Positions 55,691 to 64,000 of a stretch of 64,000 nt of DNA are shown here, piece after piece. A model generated the notes under the pieces. The model did no database searches and was not told where the DNA came from. It was given only the letters and a program-made list of their open reading frames with translations. The DNA lies in contig CM055271.1 in assembly GCA_029237695.1 (NCBI GenBank), forward strand, positions 29,480,695 through 29,544,694. Direction: 5' to 3'. The position numbers were made by a program, and so were the translations under genes. The DNA comes from Conchocele bisecta (taxonomy: Eukaryota > Mollusca > Bivalvia > Lucinida > Thyasiridae). Positions within the stretch are counted from its first letter, which is position 1. Every line of letters begins with the position of its first letter.

Positions 55691-55893
55691 GACCTCATTT
55701 GACCGCAGCAGACATGTAAAATAAATTCAAGAATACAGACTCCAAATTTCAATATTCAAAACAAGATTTAACGGAGCTTGAAGAACAAAAACAACTTCCA
55801 ACAAGATTTCCTATCAATCTATCTCCATTTTCTCACGGGTAATTGAGCAGGTGATTGTTGTTTGTTTTTTTAACCAGATGGCCGCGGCCCGCA

Positions 55894-56180
55894 TGTCGAG
55901 CCCACCGAGGCATTTGATGGTATTTAAAAACTTCAACGCAGATTTCGGACGGACGGACGGGCTAACATTTTGGGTTTATGGGCTATTTGTTCTTTAAAAG
56001 ATCAATGGAATAGCCCCTAAACTACAATTTAGGTTTAGGGGCTAACGGAATAAATCTATTGAATTCTATTGTCTTAGGCTCCTCCCCCTAGCCCCTAAAC
56101 CCTCAATGTTAGCCCGGATGGACGGACACCCGGACGTCATTGTGATCACTATGTCTCGCTTTCCGCAAGCGGGCTCGACA
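55894..56180. repeat. TGTCGAGCCC inverted-end repeat, copy 2, with nested element
   Basis: The ends are TGTCGAGCCCACCGAGGCAT and GGGCTCGACA. The interior GTCATTGTGATCACTATGTC is shared with copy 1. A 157-bp element at 55,959-56,115 splits it inside a GGAC-rich stretch. Confidence 0.65.
55959..56115. mobile_element. Nested MITE with GGGCTAACATT ends
   Basis: A 157-bp insert has inverted ends GGGCTAACATT ... AATGTTAGCCC and internal TTAGGGGCTA / TAGCCCCTAA pairs. The flanks GGACGGAC and GGATGGAC could be an 8-bp duplication with one mismatch, but the target is a tandem GGAC run, so this is uncertain. Confidence 0.65.
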
Positions 56181-56189
56181 AAAATTAAC

Positions 56190-56638
56190 TGTCAAGATAA
56201 GATCAACCCCAAGACTTTTCAGAACAGAATATACGAGTTCCGACCAGATGGAAAATTGAAGAAAGCATTCAAAACAGGGGCCCCTTGTGGCGTGTATGCA
56301 TCAGCATCCCACTTTGAGATGGGCAACGCCCAATGATGTGTATAAAACATTGGACACAGCACAAAAGGCCCTGTTCTTTGAAGGGCTTTATGAATGAGCA
56401 TGCTACGTGCGTATTTTGGCACAATGGAATGGTCGACGATGCTTGCCGAATAAACGGCTTTCACATGCATGCGATTGTCCATAATGAATCAGAGTTATGT
56501 AAGGACAATTCATGGCAAACAGTGAGAAAGCGTTTAGAGTCGGCAGGCGTTGCAGTACGGACCATGAGAGTGCATAACCTGGGTGGTTTGATGGGTCACT
56601 TACAAGAGCTGAGATATCTGTTGGGTTCAAACAAGTAG
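56190..56638 (+). pseudogene. Possible endogenous parvovirus-like replication protein fragment
   Basis: Three overlapping frames each hold part of one domain: 56,219-56,336, then about 56,333-56,395 in another frame, then about 56,390-56,638. The last contains CRINGFHMHAIVH, with a His-hydrophobic-His pair as in HUH endonucleases, followed by a helical stretch. The overall order is reminiscent of the N-terminal nuclease region of parvovirus NS1/Rep proteins. At least two frame breaks, no helicase part and no capsid gene make this a relic without coding capacity. It ends 27 bp before the left end of the 7-kb element, which may have split it. A Rep-like gene of another mobile element is the main alternative. 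Confidence 0.35.
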
Positions 56639-56664
56639 TGAAGTTAGCTTTGTCGACAACATAG

Positions 56665-57000
56665 GTTCCCGTTCGATTGGCGTGCTGAAAGCGATTTTAT
56701 TGTTTCATTTGCTTGCTTAGGGTGTCAGAAACGAAAAAAAAATTGGTGGCAATTTTACTTTTGACTTTTGGGTGTTTTACGGCCCATCGAAATACCCCAC
56801 CCACTTATTTACTATTGTGGAAATATATTTTCCTCAAATTATGGTACAAATGCATATGTGGTGTCTATTTATATGTTTTCATGGTCAAAGAACACGAATA
56901 AAATAAATTCAAATTGATTGGTCCAATGCCTTGCTCATGAATATGCAAATTAGGCATAAAAATCAATAAAAAACAGTGTTTTCCTCGATGTATTTACATG
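56665..57000 (+). repeat. Left terminal inverted repeat of the 7-kb element
   Basis: It contains GTGCTGAAAGCGATTTTATT, GGTGTTTTACGGCCCATCGA-type and AGGCATAAAAATCAATAAAA segments, each matched in inverted order at 63,375-63,703. Similarity stops abruptly after GTGTTTTCCT. Confidence 0.9.
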
Positions 57001-57505
57001 TATATCTAATTGAATAATTCATGAAATAATGTTGGCTATATATGAGGATAACCGATGATCTACGCGGTTTAATCTTCAATGGTACTTCCACGGCATCCGG
57101 CATGCAATACTACAGCTCTTATTACGTAATTCCATACCAATTTGAAATCTACTAATTCCATACCAATTTGAAATCTGCTGTGTATTGGATATTGGATGCT
57201 GACGTATTACCGGAAACTTAACAACGCTGAGCTTTTTGCACCACGAAAAAGATACTTCTTCTTGTACATGATCACGTCATCAAAATCCACGTGTGGTGTA
57301 AATGGTAGCGTTGTTAATTTGTTTTTGACCAATGAATAACTGATGTTGTCAAGGACGTGAGCAATTTCAGCGGTTGCATCGCAGTTCGCTTGAGCTGTTC
57401 AATACAACAGTACCACATTAGTTTGTCGGTATTTGTCGTACAGTGTTTATATCAAACACACAGGGCAATCAATCGGTAGGCACCGTATATAGCATAATAA
57501 TCAAA

Positions 57506-60500
57506 ATGTCTTCACACATCTGTATAGTTTGTGATGGTGGCAAATTGGAAGGTCATACTTTTATCCACAATCCTTCAGAGGAATCAATTCTTAAATTGAA
57601 AACCTTTGCTAGGAAGCGTGCAAACTATGGCGAAGTAAAATATGCACCACTCGCTCAGCAGATGGATGACATGTCCTCAAGCGAACTAGAGTCTGTATCA
57701 TATCATAATGAATGCTACAAAACTGTGGTGCACAAGGGGATGCTAGGCAGGGCCGAGAAGCGATTTCTGCAAACGGCATCGTGTAGTGACAACGTAACTC
57801 CTGCAAAGGTAGGACGGCCGTCATCACAAACGCCTGCGCGCGACACAATTGGTCGCACTCGCAGATCAGGGCGTGGTGAACCAAAACGGAAAATTTGCGT
57901 CTTTCAATGTGACCATCCTGAAGATATAGAAGATCTTCATATTACGGAAACTGATGCAATGGGCGGACGCTTGATATATATCAGGGACAATACTAATAGT
58001 GATAAAGTCCGTGCGTGCCTGTCACTACTACATAAAGCAAGTGACGCAAGCGCACTTGAAATATGGTACCACAGAAAATGTCTACGCATGCATGAGCGTG
58101 AATGTGAAAGAAATACACAAACCACACCTGATGAAACATTGAGCAAACGAATGTCTGATATTGAAATTATCAACACGGTTAAATCTTCTCTATCGGTTGG
58201 TGAATCCATGACTATGAGAGATGTTAATAAACAGTATCTGTGCATACTGGCAGAAAATGGCACCATTACTGACGCACATGACTACAAGAAGCATTTGAAG
58301 CAGTTAATATTAGATAATATATCTGATATCGAGTTTGTCCGACCATACAAACAAAACGAAAGTGAACACTTGATAACTACAAAAACACTGGGTGTGGCAG
58401 TAGACAGTGCGGTCACAAAGCCCGATGCTCTTGATATCGTAGTAGATGCTGCCGCTATCATGCGTAAAGAGTTAGTAGATCCACACCGTACTTGGACATT
58501 CAATGGTAGCATGGACTATCTGAATCCACCAATAACTGCGTTTTTCCTCAAGCAGTTGTTGTTCGTACTAAGTCAAGGGCAGTATCTACTAAACGAGATG
58601 ATGACGTGAGAAATACTATAAGTGTCGTATCGCAAGTACTTGCGCAAAATGTTAAAAGTGACAGACAGATTATGTATGCCCCCAAGACTGATGCCGGCTT
58701 TAGCACTCACACACAGACACCATTGTCAATAGGATTGGGTCTCTCCATTCACAACAAGATTCGTAGTAAGGTACTTGTTAACTGTTTGTCAAAGCTAAAC
58801 CTTGGGACCACTTATGAGGGTGTGATCAATCTCGAGAAACGGATTGAATGCGGTGTGGTAGAGAGGATGCGTGCATCTGGTGGATATTGTATACCACAGT
58901 GTATTAGAAAGGGCACATCTGTATTCTTCGCCATAGACAATATAGACTTTCTCGAAGATACATGTTATGGACAGAATACTCTACACGGAACGGTTGTAGT
59001 CATGAACCAAGAAGACAATGGTGAAGGTGAACGAGTCAACGCTCCACTTACAATTCCTGATAAGATAACACCGGTGCAACTTCAAGTACAATATAATGCT
59101 GACCCACGTGTTGTGGAGAAACCCATTCAGTTTATGAATTATGAATTCAACTCAGAATCAGACATGTTGAAGAAATATGAAGTGAAAGATAGATCATGGG
59201 CATTGGCCAATCACCTTGGCAATGCTATTCCTGCTACGAATGTCAGGACAGTAGACGAAAGTGATACAAATACTCAGAACACATGTGCCGATTCCTCAAT
59301 TGCAAGTAATGTCGTTGCCACAGAGGCTGAAGTGGATGCTCATATGGATGACACGCCAATCGAGGATCCGTCAAACAGTAGAAACATAACAGAGTTTGAC
59401 AGTATTCTGCAAACAACCAGGGATTCGCGATCGGAGAATGAGAAAACAAAATCCTCCCCTAAATCAAGTGTAATGCCGACATGGGCAGCCACAAATTCGC
59501 TCCTTTTACCGACTGGTAATGTAGCTAAGACACATAGTGAGGTTGTAACTCCCCTCTTTAGGCAAGCACCTACTGACTACGCTACCCTGTACACAGCGCT
59601 ATCATTAACGCAGAATATATCGGCAGTAGTAATGGGGCCAGAAAGGAAAACCGTGATCACGCTAGACCTCGCTCTCTATGAAAGAGCAATCAAAATACAG
59701 TCATCAACGGGAAACAGCCACTGGGTACTTAGAGCAGGAGAACTTCACATTTGCTTTGCTGCACTCCATGCCTTAGGCAAATACATTGAAGGCAGCGGTC
59801 TTGACACTGTCGCCGTCGAGACAGGGATATATTCTCCTGTCACACTGCGTCAGATCTTTGCTGGAAAGGCGTTCAAACGGGGTATCGAATACCATATAAT
59901 GAATGCTCTGGCATGTTACTACCTGAAGTATGAGCAAATGATTGACATTGTACATCCAGAAACACTTGTTGAGAAGTGTAGCCATCTGAGGAGATGTCTC
60001 CACGCACGTGATGAAGATAGTGGCGACGTCTTTGAAGACGTATGTGCTCACTACTCTCGTGAGATTGACAATCAAATGACAGAACAACAAACCGGAGATC
60101 TCGGAAAGTTCCTCACAAATTACCTACATCAGGTTGAATGTCTTCTTCACCTGATCCGAGCATGTAGGCAAGGGGACTGGGAGGAATATCTGGCAGCACT
60201 AGATGAGCAGATAAAATACTTTTTCGCCCATGATTTATACAATTACTCGCGACTGATGCCAATTCACCTTGCTCAGATGAACGACCTGAAAACGACAAAT
60301 CCTGAAACATGGACAGCCCTTAAAGATGGTGACTTCTGTGTGAAGAAGACAGGTATACCATTCACCAACCTATTCGTAGACCAAACCCTCGAGCAGTGTA
60401 TTAAAAGAGCTGAAAGTTGCAGGTGGGATCACCGGAATAACTCAAAATGAGTCTGCACTGAACCGCTTCCTGTTTACAGCTCCAGAAATGACGCGAATCG

Positions 60501-62576
60501 TTAACGAGTTTCAGTCCCGATACGCAGCTGGTGCCCGAGCGCAAAGGACAGAACATTATCAACTATCAGGTTCAATAGGGTTGCGGTCTGCCACAAATGC
60601 TGTGAAGATCAAGGATTGTCTAGAAAGACACTGCGATGGAAATCCTTTCATGACAGAAATACCACTGGTGAACATAGTATCTATGATGACGGTGCCGACA
60701 ATGCAACAGTAGACATTGTAGAGAGAGACGAAAAAGGGACTACACGATACAAGGACTTTGTGGAAAACAGATTGAAAAGTGCATCATCACTCTCTGTTTG
60801 GGACCGAATCACAAAGATGAAACTGAAAACATTCAGTACATGCTTGAAGAAAACCAATGTCGCTGGTAACAACAAGGTAGTTAAGCTTCGCAGAAGACAG
60901 ACAACTACTGGCTCGTTTCCTTGTTGTACAACAGTCGCGTCCAGACCTAGTGGACAAACTGGGTGACACGATAGGCAACTATGAGCTGGCTGTAACACCA
61001 CGTTCATTGTTTGCAACAGATGGAACGTTACTATTACCAACTGACAAGAGTGCGTTCATGAAAGAAATCGAAAGCTACAAAACTCCACTTGTATCCGCCA
61101 GTCAGACAGTTTCAGAAGCAAATGTCGATGTATGTCAGACCATGCATCGCGTTACAGACGATACACGATTTCCAGAAGAACTATCAAGTTCACGGTGAAC
61201 GTGAACAGAACGCGGATCTCGCAAATTGAGAGTGACGTGGATTACACGAAGTGTATACATACACCATCTGAATGTGAATATGAAACAATACGAGAGAAAG
61301 TAATTATAATTGATGCACAAGCCGTAGTTCAGGGGATTAAAAAGTCACCAGGGATGGAGAAGATATCAGACTTTGGTGATGCATTTGTTACAAGAATAGC
61401 CAGGATGACAAACGGTTACTCAGAGGGAAGAGTAATTTTTGATAGGTACACAACTGCGTCATTAAAGGAAAAGACAAGAGTGAAGAGAGCAGGCAACACT
61501 GAACCAGTAAAGTTTCTAATACACGATTCCCAGAACATTAGGAATGTGTCTATAAAACTTCTTTTATCGCACAGTGAAACGAAGGCTCAGCTAACGGAAT
61601 ACCTGGGAAAGCGTCTACTGGAATACTTTGCCCAAAAAACAATTGGATTGGTTGTCGTGTATGGGACATCAGTTCACACAAACAAACCAAATCTTGTTCA
61701 TCCTAATATGATGACACATGGTCACGAAGAAGCAGATACTCAAATTCCGCTTCATGTCATTGATGTGACAGAACAAAGTCAGTCAGTTCGAGATGTGTAT
61801 GTATGGTCTCCTGACACAGATGTTTTCCTGCTGCTAATGGATGTTGCGCAACTGAAAACATTCCAGGCCATTTGAAGTTACTAACCGGCAGAGGGAAATA
61901 CTTCAGAGTCATTGATGTGAAAGAGAGATGTGTTGCCCTTGGACCAGAAAAAACAAAGGGTCTCGTTGGACTGCACAATTTCACAGGTGCAGACTGGGGA
62001 GGAAAGTTCTTCAATGTCTCCAAAAAGTCGTGGATTACTAGGTACCTGTCTCTAGCCAGTGACAGCGATATTGTTCGATCTCTTCAGCAGCTTGGAACTG
62101 CTGATAGCCCTTCAGAAAATGACATTGCCAACCTGGATCAGTTTGTTTGTGAGGCTTATTCTCCGAAAAGCTCATGTAAAACTGTACGAGATCTTCGTTG
62201 GGAGTTATTCCGTACGAAAAACCTTGAAAGTGAGAAACTTCCACCGACGCTCGGTACCCTCAAGCCACATATACAGAGAGCTAACTTCATCTCAGCTAGA
62301 GATAAATCGTATAGAGAACCTATGCCACAACTTCCTCCATTGGAAGAGAATGGATGGGAATCAGGCATTGATGGAAAATTGTCGGCTGTGAAATGTCTTA
62401 ACGCCCCAGCTCCTCTGGCAGTATTGGAGCTGGTAAAGTGTGGATGCAAAGGATCTTGTCATGGGAAAAGAAACTGTTCGTGCCAGAAGAATATGGTCCC
62501 ATGCACACCATTGTGCAAGTGTAGTGACTGTTCCAATATAGAGCCATATAAGATAGTTGACAATGAGGACCTATGA
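57506..62576 (+). pseudogene. Giant uncharacterised protein with PIN/FEN1-like motifs and Cys-rich tail, frame-broken
   Basis: Seven consecutive frames make one protein of roughly 1,650 residues. Order: a short CIVCDGG zinc motif and helical N-terminus (57,506-58,550); a central region with TPLSIGLGLSIHNKIRSK, FFAIDNIDFLEDT and LHGTVV (58,560-60,420); FLFTAPEMTRIVNEF (60,460-60,680); a helical part (60,690-60,880) then RQLLARFLVVQQSRPDLVDK (60,890-61,060); a PIN/FEN1-like core with VIIIDAQAVVQG, GRVIFDRY, HGHEEADTQ and WSPDTDVFLLL (61,290-61,850), whose acidic residues fit a metal-dependent nuclease; then LHNFTGADWGGKF; and a tail LVKCGCKGSCHGKRNCSCQK...CKCSDC. I associate this layout with large uncharacterised proteins in molluscs, cnidarians, echinoderms and fish. 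Frame breaks lie near 58,555, 60,420, 60,680, 60,885, 61,135 and 61,855. Function is unknown; nuclease activity is inference. Confidence 0.75.
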
Positions 62577-63107
62577 ACATACAGAGGAGCCATATAAGTT
62601 AGTTGATCATGAGGACATATGAATATATAGAGGAGCCATATAAGGTAGTTGACCATGAGGACATGCGAATATATAGATGCGCCATATAAGGTAGTTGATC
62701 ATAAGGACCTTTGAATATATTCAGGAGCCATATAAAGTAGTTGACAATGAGGACCTATGAATATATAGAGGAGCCATATAAGGTAGTTGATCATGAGGAC
62801 ATATATATAGAGGAGCCATATAAGGTAGTTGACCATGATGACATCATTGACATGCGAATATATAGATGCGCCATATAAGGTAGTTGACCATAAGGACCTT
62901 TGACTATATTAAGGAGCCATATAAAGTAGTTGACAATGAGGACCTATGAACATATAGATGAGCCATATAAGGTAGTTGACCATGAGGACCTATACATATA
63001 TACATGTAGATGAGCCAAATAAGGTAGTTGATCATGAGGACATGTGAATATATAGAGGAGCCATATAAGGTAGTTGACCATAAATGAGGACATGTGTATA
63101 TATAGAG
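62541..63107 (+). repeat. 46-bp minisatellite derived from the gene's 3' end
   Basis: Twelve units of about 46 bp start GAGCCATATAAG(G/A)TAGTTG and contain CATGAGGACCTATGAATATA-like sequence. The first unit is the last coding part of the giant gene (EPYKIVDNEDL and its TGA stop). Units 3-5 and 7-9 share diagnostic variants (GCGCCATATAAG; AAAGTAGTTGACAATG), showing a higher-order duplication of about four units. Confidence 0.93.
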
Positions 63108-63374
63108 AAGGCTGAAACATTTTTACTCGAGAACATACCCTATGAAAACTGATAAGCGCGATGTATTCTCAATACAATACAAACACAAAGAATTCAAGAG
63201 GAATACCGTATGATTTTTGCATAATGGCGACACATAATTTGCATAATATTTAATGTTAATTAGCTGTCCATATTCATTTAATATGCATTGCGATTTCAAG
63301 GCAATATCAGAGCCGGTCTTTAGAATAAATATAGTAATACAATAATTCATTAGTGAATTATTATAAATAAATTA

Positions 63375-63703
63375 ATAAATCCAGGAAAACACTGTTTTTT
63401 ATTGATTTTTATGCCTAATTTGCATATTAATGAGCAACGCATTGGACGAATCATTTTGAATTTATTTTATTCGTGTTCTTTGACCATGAAAACATATAAA
63501 TAGACACCACATATGCATTTGTACCATAATTTGAGGAAAATATATTTCCACAATAGTAAATAAGTGGGTGGGGTATTTCGATGGGCCGTAAAACACCCAA
63601 ATCGAAAAAGTAAAATTGCCACCAATTTTTTTTTCGTTTCTGACACCCTAAGCAAGCAAATGAAACAATAAAATCGCTTTCAGCACGCCAATCGAACGGG
63701 AAT
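63375..63703 (-). repeat. Right terminal inverted repeat of the 7-kb element
   Basis: This is the inverted match to 56,665-57,000, with small differences such as a variable A/T run and TCGAAAAAGT for CAAAAGT-type sequence. The tip ends CGAACGGGAA followed by T and then ACATA. Confidence 0.9.
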
Positions 63704-63768
63704 ACATAACTCACCTCACTAAAGTGTCATGTGTGCGAAACTGATCAAATACTGACCTCCTTACCCAG

Positions 63769-63966
63769 GATGATCACGTCGTGGAGGGCGACACAGATCT
63801 CTCTGATCAGTCGTCGTTCATGGCGGACCAGCTAGGATGGAAGTCCGTATCCGCTGTAAGTACAGTCGAGCCCGACGTAGAACCCACAGTTATGGCTGAC
63901 GGGATCGAACCTGTCGTCAATAATGCTGACATGTTCGAATCGGGTCTACACTGCAGAATTGATTGA
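63769..63966 (+). CDS. Unrecognised open frame at window edge
   Basis: After a TTACCCAG acceptor the frame encodes DDHVVEGDTDLSDQSSFMAD and more acidic sequence to a stop at 63,964-63,966. A GTAAGT-like donor at about 63,857 could end the exon earlier. It lies 65 bp outside the 7-kb element. Function is unknown; it may be an acidic exon of a gene continuing beyond the window. Confidence 0.3.
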   Translation, partial: DDHVVEGDTDLSDQSSFMADQLGWKSVSAVSTVEPDVEPTVMADGIEPVVNNADMFESGLHCRID

Positions 63967-64000
63967 CAATTGTCCAGTCATTCCGGCCACTATGGGAATC

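Larger units (their letters stand above)
56665..63703 (+). mobile_element. 7-kb long-TIR element carrying a giant PIN-like gene
   Basis: A roughly 7,039-bp unit is bounded by about 330-bp inverted repeats (left 56,665-57,000; right 63,375-63,703) with only scattered differences. The outer tips share TTCCCGTTCGATTGGCGTGC. ACATA occurs just outside both ends (56,660-56,664 and 63,704-63,708), a possible 5-bp target duplication. Inside are about 500 bp of leader, one large gene reading rightward (57,506-62,576, frame-broken), a 46-bp minisatellite (62,541-63,107) and a short spacer. The gene fills the unit and no other gene is inside, as expected for a self-contained transposon or a captured gene. 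I know of no named superfamily with this content. Chance duplication around a host gene is possible but would not explain the matched tips. Confidence 0.65.

Overview
The window reads as nuclear DNA of an invertebrate animal, most probably a bivalve mollusc. Coding sequence sits in short exons with GT/AG borders, intergenic space is crowded with miniature inverted-repeat elements, and several repeats (a 'GTGTAGATCCAGATGAGCC' type and a 'GTGTTTAACGGCC' SINE-like type) look like those I associate with heterodont bivalves. The species call is inference. No prokaryotic gene organisation is present.

Layout. 0-1.6 kb: the last two recognisable exons of a METTL24-like methyltransferase gene. 1.6-13.5 kb: non-coding DNA made largely of MITEs, SINE-like copies and palindromes. 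13.5-16.6 kb: a structurally complete but frame-broken piggyBac transposon, lying between two inverted copies of a 360-bp composite repeat. 17.3-18.0 kb: the first of four arrays built from the self-complementary motif GTTCTAGAAC. 19.3 kb: an orphan minus-strand exon resembling the start of BEN-type genes. 20.7-29.2 kb: a four-exon, uninterrupted gene for a CACTA/EnSpm-type transposase-like protein (879 aa), whose introns hold MITEs and tandem repeats. 30.3-31.5 kb: a decayed copy of an uncharacterised invertebrate gene family. 32-33 kb: a hAT-like MITE with a second palindromic element inserted in its very end. 35-37 kb: a broken BEN exon and a second piggyBac fragment. 39-44.5 kb: a duplicated segment followed by exons of a BEN-domain gene. 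46.5-47.6 kb: the 5' part of a DIRS-type retrotransposon, cut off at a C/G-rich tandem array. 56.2-56.6 kb: a broken fragment that may be an endogenous parvovirus-like replication protein.

The most notable object is at 56,665-63,703: a roughly 7-kb unit with about 330-bp terminal inverted repeats enclosing one large, frame-broken gene. The gene belongs to a widespread but uncharacterised animal family with PIN/FEN1-like acidic motifs and a cysteine-rich tail. Its 3' end has been amplified into a 46-bp minisatellite. The structure suggests the gene is, or was, carried by a self-contained mobile element not covered by the DNA-transposon superfamilies I know.

Most genes here are mobile-element genes or fragments. 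The METTL24-like exons and the BEN-type exons are the main host-gene candidates, and the CACTA-like gene is the only long uninterrupted coding sequence. Exon borders are read from splice motifs and phase; no transcript evidence was available.
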